Origin: an uncultured bacterium
GTDB taxonomy: Bacteria > Cyanobacteriota > Vampirovibrionia > Gastranaerophilales > Gastranaerophilaceae
Direction of reading: 5' to 3'
Assembly: GCA_900551965.1 (NCBI GenBank)
Contig: URYF01000069.1
Span: 1 to 8,222, forward strand
Length of the DNA stretch: 8,222 bases
Shown: one piece after another, positions 1 to 6,880 of the stretch
How positions within the stretch are numbered: the stretch's first letter is position 1
How the letters are laid out: each line of letters opens with the position of its first letter
Position numbers and translations under genes: made by a program
The notes under the pieces: generated by a model
Told to the model about the DNA's origin: nothing
The model's input: only the letters and a program-made list of their open reading frames with translations
The model's database searches: none

Positions 1-2
1 TT

Positions 3-11
3 TGTTATAAT
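3..11 (+). promoter_or_regulatory. Candidate extended -10 promoter for the left block
   Basis: The bases TG-T-TATAAT match the extended -10 form TG-n-TATAAT, which can work without a good -35 box. Any -35 box would lie beyond the left edge and cannot be judged. Transcription would start near base 18 and leave a leader of about 90 bases before the first ATG. AT-rich DNA yields such matches by chance, and other TATAAA strings occur at 71-76 and 86-91 without a matching -35. This is a tentative call. Confidence 0.35.
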
Positions 12-106
12 TATTAAAAATTATTAAGAAATATGTATGGAATCCCGCAAAAAAAAATTTTCAGCGGAGTTATAAACTCATAAGATATAAAAACGGTTGT
101 AATAAT

Positions 107-1618
107 ATGATTTCCAGAATATATAATATTAATCCTGTTTTGAATACAAATTCTTATAATCCGCAAAGCCAAAGCGGCTCTGTGAAAACTGCATTGATAA
201 ATGGTTTAAACCAGGATACTGTTTGCTTTACAGGAAAATCGCTTTCCTCAAAATATTCAACTGTATTTGAATATTTGGCATCGGAGATTCTTGGCGGCAG
301 TAAAAAATATGGTGTTGACGGTAGTCAGCTTTCGGCATCTAAGATAGGAGCTGCTGTTGATGATTTATTCGAGCAGGGTAAAATGTTTATACCGTTTAAA
401 GAGGTTATTACTGAAAAAATTAAATGGAAAAGCTATATTCCGCAAGATATCAGACAGTATTCTATTGATAAAATAAATGAAGCTCGCGGGGTTCGAATGG
501 ATCAGTGGAAGAGGTTTTTACAAAATCCGGAGGCTATTCTTAATAACAACTCTCCTTATAGTTCAAAATTGGTTTCAAAGGTCGAAAATGATAATTCATT
601 AAAGCTTGTAATTTGGAATGCTATATCAAGCGAGATTAAAAACAATAACCGGCATATTCCTGTACCTTTTGATGAAAAAGCTCTGCTAGAAACAATTAAT
701 GGTTTTGAGAAAATTGCACCAAAAGACAGGGCTGTACGCTGTGCCTCACCTTCTTTTTTGGAAATCTATACCCATAGATTACGAGATAATTTGTTAATGG
801 ATATGGGGTTGTCTGGAAATGAAGCCGTTTGGGTTAAAATTCCATCGATTGCTCATTCTGGTGCTAATCGCGATAAGAGTATTGCAATGCTGGAAACTTT
901 AAGCTGCCGAAACTGGTGTACACGCTCAAGCGTAGACAAAGCTGAAGATGCATTGCTTGATGGTGATTTTTATATATACCTAGCGCGGGGTAAGTTTAAT
1001 CTATGGGAGCCGCTTGTCGGAATGACAACCGCAAAAGGTAAAATTGACCAGATTCAAGGGGTTGAAAATAACAATATTGTGCCGCTGGCTTTAGTTAATG
1101 AGATAAAAACATATATAAAAAATAATAATTTGAAATGTCATTCTGCAATAATTGATGAAGGTCCAAAAGCTTTGCAGGCAATAATGATTAGTGAAAAACT
1201 AAGTGAAGTTGATCCGATTTTGAAACGTAATTTTGCAAAGACTATTAAATTAAATGACGATTTTGGAATGTTTAAAGCTTTAAATGTTGATATAAAGGTT
1301 TTAGAAGATGGGATGTATGAAATCGGAACTTATCGTCCGGTGTATAACTTAAACCAGAAACATGGGATTTCAATTCCTTATTCAATGTTTGGATTGGACG
1401 AAGATATTTTGCTGCAGAATGTTCGTAAAATTAATGGTAATTTAATTTTAGATAATAAAAACTCATTGTTTAATTCCAGAATAACAAAATTTCCGCCAAA
1501 ACTTGAATCAGTGAGCGGTCGTATTTCTTGCAATAAAGAGCAATATCAAAAATTTGGCGCTGATATAGAACGGGTAATTGGCGGAGATAAATCAAAACTT
1601 ATTATTCACGGATCTTAG
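107..1618 (+). CDS. Unnamed W-C-T/GDFYIY-core protein with short LRR-like tail
   Basis: A complete 503-residue reading frame whose function I do not recognise. The first 45 residues are Asn/Ser-rich and probably disordered, ending in CFTGK (40-44). There is no signal peptide or membrane segment, so it is probably cytoplasmic. The middle (about 50-240) looks helical. The most distinctive region is W270-C271-T272, then G286-D287-F288-Y289-I290-Y291, a beta-rich stretch, I316-Q317-G318-V319 and N321-N323. I recall similar W-C-T ... FYI cores in unannotated bacterial and phage proteins, but I cannot name a family. The tail (about 435-475) has the pattern I-x-G-N-L-x-L ... P-P-x-L-x-x-V-x-G, like one or two degenerate leucine-rich repeats. 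No Shine-Dalgarno site precedes this ATG; a GGAG at 66-69 is too far away. The helicase gene follows after 21 bp with no terminator between, so the two are probably co-transcribed. The reading frame is certain; its role is unknown. Confidence 0.85.
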   Translation: MISRIYNINPVLNTNSYNPQSQSGSVKTALINGLNQDTVCFTGKSLSSKYSTVFEYLASEILGGSKKYGVDGSQLSASKIGAAVDDLFEQGKMFIPFKEVITEKIKWKSYIPQDIRQYSIDKINEARGVRMDQWKRFLQNPEAILNNNSPYSSKLVSKVENDNSLKLVIWNAISSEIKNNNRHIPVPFDEKALLETINGFEKIAPKDRAVRCASPSFLEIYTHRLRDNLLMDMGLSGNEAVWVKIPSIAHSGANRDKSIAMLETLSCRNWCTRSSVDKAEDALLDGDFYIYLARGKFNLWEPLVGMTTAKGKIDQIQGVENNNIVPLALVNEIKTYIKNNNLKCHSAIIDEGPKALQAIMISEKLSEVDPILKRNFAKTIKLNDDFGMFKALNVDIKVLEDGMYEIGTYRPVYNLNQKHGISIPYSMFGLDEDILLQNVRKINGNLILDNKNSLFNSRITKFPPKLESVSGRISCNKEQYQKFGADIERVIGGDKSKLIIHGS

Positions 1619-1639
1619 TTTTTATGCTAAATTAATATT

Positions 1640-4600
1640 ATGGCAGATGAAATAGTGAAGGTTGAGATTAAACCTAATAAGAAGCAGCAAGAAGCAATTG
1701 ATATTCTAAACGGTCAAGTTATGCTTTTGGCAGGGCCGGGAACCGGTAAGACTTTTACGGTTATTCATCGTATTGAAAAGATGCTGTCAGACGGTGTTGA
1801 TCCTTCTTCTATTTTATGTCTGACATTTTCAGATGCGGCAGCAGGCGAAATGCGCCAGCGTTTGATTAAAAAAATGGGTGTGAAGGCTTCATCGGTTGAT
1901 ATTTATACTTATCACTCGTTCTGTAATGATTTGATAAAAAGTTATCCTGATAAATTTGAATTATCGTCAGGAGTTTCATTGATTACAGATGCTGAAAAAG
2001 TTTCGCTTATGAAAGATTGTATTGACGAGGCGAAATTGGAATTTTTTGTTCCGTCGCGGGCTGATAGGTATTACTTCACGAAAGATTTTATATCTTATGT
2101 TGAAAAATTAAAGACCAAAAGGATTTCTAAAGAAGAATATTTATCATATATTGATACAAATTCTGCTTTTATGCCGCGGTATAAGGAAGTTGAAAGTGAA
2201 ATTTATGAGCGCGAGCAATCCGGTAAAACCCAGAATAAAGGACGTTATGCTGAACTTGAAAAAATAAAGGTTAATATTGAAAAGGCAAAAGAACTTTGGA
2301 CTTTATTTGAGTTATATCCTGCAAAAATGATTAATAAAAACCTTATTGATTTTTCGGATATGATTAATCTTGTCTTGACAGGGTTTGAAGAAGATGAAGC
2401 TTTTTTGAAAGAAGTTTCAGATAAATACAGTTATTTTCTTGTTGATGAATACCAGGATACAAATGATTTGCAAAATCAGATAATTTTTAATCTGGTTGAT
2501 GCGAACAGTAGAAAAAATATTTTTGTGGTAGGTGATGATGATCAGATTATCTACGGGTTTCAGGGTGCAAAAAGCGATAATATTGAGAACTTTTTGATGA
2601 AATATCCTCAAACTAAAGTTATTTGTTTAGAAGAAAATAACCGTTCGACACAGACAATTCTTGATTTTAGCAACCTTGTTGTAAGTCAGGATTTGAACAG
2701 GCTTGAAAATAATGAATATTTCAAAAATACCTATAATATTTCAAAAAAGCTTGTTGCAAAAAATTCTAAAATTATTTCAAAGGACTGCAAAATCAAACGT
2801 GTTCAGTTTGGAGAAACTTTGCAGGAATTTAATTTTATTGCAGATGAGATTAAAAAAATAACAGAAGATGACAAGTTCCCAATAACTGACGATGGTAAAA
2901 AAGATTATTCACAGATTGCCGTGATTTCCAAGAAACGGGCGGAATTACAAACTTTTGCCGAACTATTGAAAAGTAAAAATATTCCATACCAAATTGATGA
3001 AGGTAAAAGCATTTTTGCTATTCGTTCATCTATTTTGATCTATTTTTATTTAAAAGCGCTCAATAATTATTTATTATCAAGCGATAAATTATTCGGGCTA
3101 TTATTATCAGAACCTTTAAAAATTGATTTGGAAGATTATAACAAAATTTTAGCTCAAAAGCGTGTTTCTAAAAAAGATAAACCAAACGATTTTATTACTA
3201 TAATGAAATCTGAAACCGGTTGGAAAAATTCTGAAAAAATAACTGAGTTTTTAGAAACTTTTGAATATTTACAGAATTATGCTGCAGCAAATACTCTTAG
3301 AAATACTATTGTAGAGATTGTAAATCGTACAAATATTTTGCCGTATTTTTATTATCACGGTAAAAATCGTAGTGAAAATATCAACGGGATAAAGAAAATT
3401 ATATCAGAGGCTGCAGATTTTCAGAATTCTGATATGACAAAAGGTTTGTCGGATTTTGTAAAATATCTTGATGATTGTTTGGATAATGAAATTGATATAA
3501 ATCTAGATAAAGACTCATCAGTCCAAAATGCTGTGCAGTTGATGACTTATCATGGTTCAAAGGGGCGAGAGTTTGGGTATGTTTATCTTCCGAATTTGAT
3601 AAGTTCAAGTTGGGAAAACTTTAGAATGCCGGGTGAATACAAACTTATAACAGATGAAACTCCTGATAAGGATATAGCGCAAGAAAAGAAAGATTCAGAG
3701 CTTTTGAAACTTTTGTTTGTCGGGATCACAAGGGCGAAGCATTCTTTGATGATTTCATTTGCTGATAATAACAATGGAAAGTCGCAGCAGATTACAAAAT
3801 ATTTATCCGAGATTTCTGATTATGATTTTGACTCAGCTCAGTATGAGTGTGGTGCCGAAGATTTAACAAAAGAAGTTTTCAGAAGTGTATCATCTGAAGT
3901 TTTTGATAATCAAAGGGCATTCCAAAATGAGATAGAAGAACAGGTTAAAAATGTTATACTTTCTCCATCAAGGCTTAATGATTACCTGGCTTGTCCTAGG
4001 AAGTTTTTCTACCTAAAGGTTCTTGGAATTGATGTAGAAGAGGCTGATTGGGACGGGGCAAATTTTGGTTCGCTCATTCACTCTTTGCTAGAGCGGGCTG
4101 TTAAATATGCAAAAGAAAATTTGGTTTATCCTGATATTGAAAAAGTTTTGAAAGATTTCAGGCTCGGGATAGAGGCTATGAATTTTACATCAGAAGCTGC
4201 GCAGGAAAAATATTTTAAACGCGGGCAGGATATAATTTTAAATTATTATCCTTATTTTTCTCAAATTCCGCCAAATCGAGTTGAAAATGTGGAATTTAGT
4301 TTCTACGGAGTTGACGTTGACGGGGATTTAATCACCGGTAAAATAGACAGAATTGAAAAAAACTCTGACGGAACTTATGAACTTTACGATTATAAAACCG
4401 GAAATTATACATCAGAGAAAAAAGTTGCACCGGGTGAAGAAAAAGAAAATTATTATAATCAGCTCTGTTTTTATAAATATGCTTATGAAAAATTAACCGG
4501 TAATAAAGTTTCAAAAGCAGGGATTATTTATGTTGAAAATCATCAAAAAAGTGTTGAAAAGATTTTGACAGATGGTGATATGACCTATATTGAAAATTTG

Positions 4601-4717
4601 ATAAAGGAAACATATTTAAAGATTAAACAGTTGAAATTTATGCCTATAAAAGAAGATAAGCAAGGGCTTTGCAAGATGTGTGAGTACAGACATCTTTGCA
4701 GATTAGATATAATATAA
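1640..4717 (+). CDS. UvrD/RecB-type helicase fused to Fe-S PD-(D/E)XK nuclease
   Basis: A 1025-residue superfamily 1A DNA helicase with a C-terminal nuclease, expected to unwind and degrade DNA ends in double-strand-break repair. Helicase motifs appear in order: Q-motif N13/Q16, Walker A AGPGTGKT (31-38), motif Ia near 58-72, Ib YTYHSF (89-94), motif II DEYQD (269-273), motif III GDDDQIIYGFQGA (298-310), motif IV NNRST (333-337), motif V TYHGSKGREF (636-645) and motif VI VGITRAK (694-700). The nuclease starts at about 774 (LSPSRLN), with H814 (GSLIH), D903 (GKIDRI), D917/K919 (DYKTG) and Q941 all present. C785 with C1011, C1014 and C1020 (C-x2-C-x5-C) matches the iron-sulfur staple of AddB, AdnAB and Cas4. 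The layout is closest to AdnB or a RecB/AddA-like subunit, and no partner subunit is in the window. I give no symbol because addA, adnB and a pcrA-like fusion cannot be told apart here. No Shine-Dalgarno site is visible before the ATG. Confidence 0.95.
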   Translation: MADEIVKVEIKPNKKQQEAIDILNGQVMLLAGPGTGKTFTVIHRIEKMLSDGVDPSSILCLTFSDAAAGEMRQRLIKKMGVKASSVDIYTYHSFCNDLIKSYPDKFELSSGVSLITDAEKVSLMKDCIDEAKLEFFVPSRADRYYFTKDFISYVEKLKTKRISKEEYLSYIDTNSAFMPRYKEVESEIYEREQSGKTQNKGRYAELEKIKVNIEKAKELWTLFELYPAKMINKNLIDFSDMINLVLTGFEEDEAFLKEVSDKYSYFLVDEYQDTNDLQNQIIFNLVDANSRKNIFVVGDDDQIIYGFQGAKSDNIENFLMKYPQTKVICLEENNRSTQTILDFSNLVVSQDLNRLENNEYFKNTYNISKKLVAKNSKIISKDCKIKRVQFGETLQEFNFIADEIKKITEDDKFPITDDGKKDYSQIAVISKKRAELQTFAELLKSKNIPYQIDEGKSIFAIRSSILIYFYLKALNNYLLSSDKLFGLLLSEPLKIDLEDYNKILAQKRVSKKDKPNDFITIMKSETGWKNSEKITEFLETFEYLQNYAAANTLRNTIVEIVNRTNILPYFYYHGKNRSENINGIKKIISEAADFQNSDMTKGLSDFVKYLDDCLDNEIDINLDKDSSVQNAVQLMTYHGSKGREFGYVYLPNLISSSWENFRMPGEYKLITDETPDKDIAQEKKDSELLKLLFVGITRAKHSLMISFADNNNGKSQQITKYLSEISDYDFDSAQYECGAEDLTKEVFRSVSSEVFDNQRAFQNEIEEQVKNVILSPSRLNDYLACPRKFFYLKVLGIDVEEADWDGANFGSLIHSLLERAVKYAKENLVYPDIEKVLKDFRLGIEAMNFTSEAAQEKYFKRGQDIILNYYPYFSQIPPNRVENVEFSFYGVDVDGDLITGKIDRIEKNSDGTYELYDYKTGNYTSEKKVAPGEEKENYYNQLCFYKYAYEKLTGNKVSKAGIIYVENHQKSVEKILTDGDMTYIENLIKETYLKIKQLKFMPIKEDKQGLCKMCEYRHLCRLDII

Positions 4718-4768
4718 ATTTATATTAACCTCCTAGCAAAAAAATATATGTTTTGTTTTCCTATAAAA

Positions 4769-4774
4769 AAGGAG
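4769..4774 (+). promoter_or_regulatory. Shine-Dalgarno site fixing the start of the GNAT-like gene
   Basis: AAGGAG lies 8 bases before the ATG at 4783. The same frame is open further upstream from a TTG at 4753, but that start has no ribosome binding site and would make the Shine-Dalgarno bases coding. The ATG at 4783 is therefore preferred. It gives an N-terminus (MQIIPQNNNVHFGA) resembling the Asn-rich start of the first gene in the window. Confidence 0.85.
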
Positions 4775-4782
4775 AAAAGAAT

Positions 4783-5394
4783 ATGCAAATTATACCTCAA
4801 AACAACAATGTACATTTTGGAGCAAGGTTGATTGGTTCGGCTAGTATAAAAGTTAAAAACGCAGCAAACAAATGGGTGCAGGAGCCGGTAAATCTTATAA
4901 AATTGGAAACTAATAAAACCGCAGATCTTGGCGTCTTGGATTCGGTTGATTATTTGTGGAGCGGTAGAAATCTTTCAGGAAGTATCGCTGAAGAAGCACA
5001 TATAATGGGCGGCGGAACAGGAATTTATGCCCTAACCCGTCAACAAAATGGTTTTGACAGAATAAAACCGTTGGATATTCTTGGAATTATGAGTACTAAC
5101 AGCCTTTATAAAACAAAACCGGATTCTGTAGAGATTTTTAAAATCGGAACAAAGCCATTGTATGCTTATGAACAAAATCACAGGCAGCGTGATGTTAAAA
5201 ATGTTGCAAAAACTATGGTCAAAAAGTTTGTAGAGCATTTGAAGAAAGATACAAAAGCAGGTTCCGTTGTTGTGCATGCCGATCCTGGAGATGTGAAGTT
5301 TTTAAGCCGTATTGGTATGAAAGAATCAGGTTCAACTCCGTTAGTGCCAAGATTTGAATTAAAACGTGCTGATTTTGATTCTTTTGTTGGATAA
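4783..5394 (+). CDS. GNAT-like (N-acetyltransferase fold) protein
   Basis: A 203-residue protein beginning at the ATG chosen by its Shine-Dalgarno site. After a short N-terminal peptide with HFGA (11-14), the C-terminal half follows the GNAT order. It has strands at about 81-85 and 98-106, a strand at 116-122, a long helix at 140-156, a strand SVVVHAD (161-167), then a helix and turn DVKFLSRIGMKESG (170-183), which parallels the usual 'FYerlGFke' element. The acetyl-CoA loop, normally R/Q-x-x-G-x-G/A, is degenerate: the best alignment is D137-V-K-N140-V-A142, with Asn in place of the central Gly. If active it would transfer an acyl group from acyl-CoA to an unknown acceptor; it may bind without catalysis. 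It has no membrane segment and is likely cytoplasmic. It lies 65 bp after the helicase gene with no convincing terminator between, and it ends just before a strong terminator. The fold is inferred by eye. Confidence 0.6.
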   Translation: MQIIPQNNNVHFGARLIGSASIKVKNAANKWVQEPVNLIKLETNKTADLGVLDSVDYLWSGRNLSGSIAEEAHIMGGGTGIYALTRQQNGFDRIKPLDILGIMSTNSLYKTKPDSVEIFKIGTKPLYAYEQNHRQRDVKNVAKTMVKKFVEHLKKDTKAGSVVVHADPGDVKFLSRIGMKESGSTPLVPRFELKRADFDSFVG

Positions 5395-5417
5395 TAAAAT
5401 ATTAAAAATAAAGAAAC

Positions 5418-5449
5418 AGGCGGAAAGTGTGTAGGCTTCCGCCTTTTTT
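5418..5449. terminator. Bidirectional intrinsic terminator between convergent genes
   Basis: A perfect 8-bp stem (AGGCGGAA, 5418-5425, with TTCCGCCT, 5437-5444) closes an 11-base loop. On the + strand it runs directly into six T residues (5444-5449), a textbook intrinsic terminator 23 bp after the GNAT-like gene. On the - strand the hairpin is followed by a T-rich run (5416 down to about 5400), so it should also stop the opposing transcript. The stop codon of the - strand membrane-protein gene (5448-5450) overlaps the T-tract. Confidence 0.9.
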
Positions 5450-6446
5450 AATGTACAGTTGTGTTGTATTTATTTTGTTTTTTGGAGGTATTATTTCTGT
5501 AGCCTATTCCCGCACGGTATCCGGATACGGAGTAAAGAATAGGCAGAGAAGGTTCAATCCATTTAAGTCCTGATAGTAATGAAACAGTTGCAATGTCATC
5601 TGTGTGTAAGCCTATATCTAACAGTTCAGGAGTTCTTTCTTCAAGTTTGTTTGTTTTAGATAATATTGGGTTAATCAACTTTTTGCTGATGTAATTTGCA
5701 ATAACGCTGCCTCCGACAACTCCTGTTAAAATAATTCCGCTGACCATACCGACACATCTTGCAGCCTTTGATTTAATATTCATCTTTTCAAGAATTGCAA
5801 GTGCTGCTCCGGCTCCGATGTTGCAGAGAAATATATTTGCAAGATACTGATACAAACCTTCGTTTATCTTGTTTGGAATCCTGTTTTTCCAATTCTTTTC
5901 GGTAATTTTGTCAGCGGCAATTCCTCCTGCAATTCCTCCCACAACCGGAATTGCACCATATACGGATAAGTACCCGATTTCTTTAAAAATGTCTTCTGCC
6001 TTGATATTTTCAGGCGGCGGAATAAGTTTGTTGACAAAATTTTGGTGTTCTTTTGTGTTTATTTGCTCGATTTCTTTAGGAGAAAGAACTTTTGTTTTTG
6101 CCTTATTTAAAATAGTTTCAATGTTTTTAGTTATTTTATTGGAGGAAATATATTCATCAATGAGTTTGGTATTATTTTCAATAATTTCGGAAACCGATTT
6201 GCCATAAGGTCTTTTGGTAATATATGACGCAATTTTAGGTGCATTAATTGCTGATAATCCTGTTGCTGTTAATACTATTCCTGTTTTAACTGCGTTTTTT
6301 GTCCGCTCGTTGCTTGAATCATTGTTTATATGGTTAAGCAGTAATGCTCCTCCGCCGATTGTTAATACGTGGGGAATGTTTTTACTGATTTTTGCTGTGA
6401 GAATCGGTTGGTCTAAATATTTTCCGATTGACGATATTCTAATCAT
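5448..6446 (-). CDS. Glycine-rich multi-pass membrane protein, function unknown
   Basis: A 332-residue protein that I cannot assign to a named family. Hydrophobic segments lie at about 25-40, 53-68, 159-178, 200-219 and 230-252, with a possible sixth around 286-308, so it is an inner-membrane protein. A charged, largely helical region of about 80 residues (75-155) separates the second and third segments. Several segments carry closely packed glycines (G170, G171, G174, G175; G233, G237, G242, G245, G246), as in tightly packed helix pairs. The C-terminal part contains LDIGLHTDDIA (276-286) followed by W296 and P299, an acidic/His cluster that might be functional. The tail is polar. The ATG has an AAAGGA site 4 bases upstream. 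It starts 13 bp after the metal-dependent repressor gene, on the same strand and with no terminator between, so it is very likely co-transcribed and under the same control. It resembles no metal transporter I know, such as NRAMP, FeoB, ZIP or MntE. Confidence 0.8.
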   Translation of the reverse strand: MIRISSIGKYLDQPILTAKISKNIPHVLTIGGGALLLNHINNDSSNERTKNAVKTGIVLTATGLSAINAPKIASYITKRPYGKSVSEIIENNTKLIDEYISSNKITKNIETILNKAKTKVLSPKEIEQINTKEHQNFVNKLIPPPENIKAEDIFKEIGYLSVYGAIPVVGGIAGGIAADKITEKNWKNRIPNKINEGLYQYLANIFLCNIGAGAALAILEKMNIKSKAARCVGMVSGIILTGVVGGSVIANYISKKLINPILSKTNKLEERTPELLDIGLHTDDIATVSLLSGLKWIEPSLPILYSVSGYRAGIGYRNNTSKKQNKYNTTVH

Positions 6447-6459
6447 TGTGTCCTTTTTC

Positions 6460-6861
6460 CTATTGATGTATTTTTTCAGGATAAGAGTCGGTGAAAATAA
6501 TCATTTTATTTAAAATCTCGGAGCTGATTATATGTTCAATTTTGCAGGCATTTTCTTCTGCGATATCAGTTGGTATATCTAAAACTTTTTCAAAAAATTT
6601 CTTTAAAATATTATGTTTACTATAAATGTTTTGAGCGGTAGCAATCCCCTCTTTGGTTAATGTAATAGCTTCATAGCTTGAGTATTTTATTAATCTTTTT
6701 TTTACAAGTTTAGACAAAGCTTCTGATACTGATGCTCTGGAAATTTTCAGCTGCCTGGCAAGTTCAGCACCTTTGAGCGGAATGTTGTTTAAGTGTGCTA
6801 TATAAATTGTTTCAATATAATCTTCCAATCCCGAGGACAAATTTTGAAAATTCTCTGACAT
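6460..6861 (-). CDS. DtxR/MntR-family metal-dependent transcriptional repressor
   Basis: A 133-residue protein, the usual size for a two-domain family member without the SH3-like third domain of DtxR. Residues 12-70 form a winged helix: LEDYIETIYI, the recognition helix region ISRASVSEALSKLVKK (40-55), and a wing ending in ITLTKEG (66-72). Residues 75-125 form the dimerisation and metal-binding domain. Putative metal ligands are D14, E17, H83, C106, E109 and H110 (the ACKIEH block, 105-110). When loaded with Fe(II) or Mn(II) such proteins bind a palindromic operator and block transcription. The start is supported by AAAAGGA 6 bases before the ATG. It is the first gene of an apparent two-gene operon with the downstream membrane protein. 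A consensus-like promoter with an embedded palindrome lies just upstream, consistent with autoregulation. Family assignment is firm; iron versus manganese is not settled by sequence. Confidence 0.93.
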   Translation of the reverse strand: MSENFQNLSSGLEDYIETIYIAHLNNIPLKGAELARQLKISRASVSEALSKLVKKRLIKYSSYEAITLTKEGIATAQNIYSKHNILKKFFEKVLDIPTDIAEENACKIEHIISSEILNKMIIFTDSYPEKIHQ

Positions 6862-6880
6862 ATCAAATCCTTTTGAAAAT

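Noticed and set aside
44..67. CCGC ... GCGG mini-hairpin around an A9-T4 run as a terminator of an upstream gene
   Set aside because: The stem is only 4 bp of GC with a mismatched interior, and no T-tract follows.
2417..4514. Several short - strand frames within the helicase gene (2417-2611, 3399-3608, 3583-3774, 4332-4514)
   Set aside because: All lie opposite intact helicase or nuclease motifs, are 60-70 residues long, and have no start signals.
1640..4717. Helicase-nuclease as a dedicated anti-phage defence effector
   Set aside because: Its intact motifs and Fe-S nuclease fit general AddAB/AdnAB-type repair. No restriction, CRISPR or other defence genes accompany it.
4753..4782. Upstream TTG extension of the GNAT-like gene adding 10 residues
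   Set aside because: It would run through the Shine-Dalgarno site of the ATG at 4783 and has no ribosome site of its own.
5869..6513. Two + strand open frames (5869-6207 and 6214-6513) opposite the membrane-protein gene
   Set aside because: They lie antisense to a gene with its own ribosome site and operon context. Their hydrophobic, Ile/Phe-rich translations are what antisense reading of a membrane-protein gene gives.
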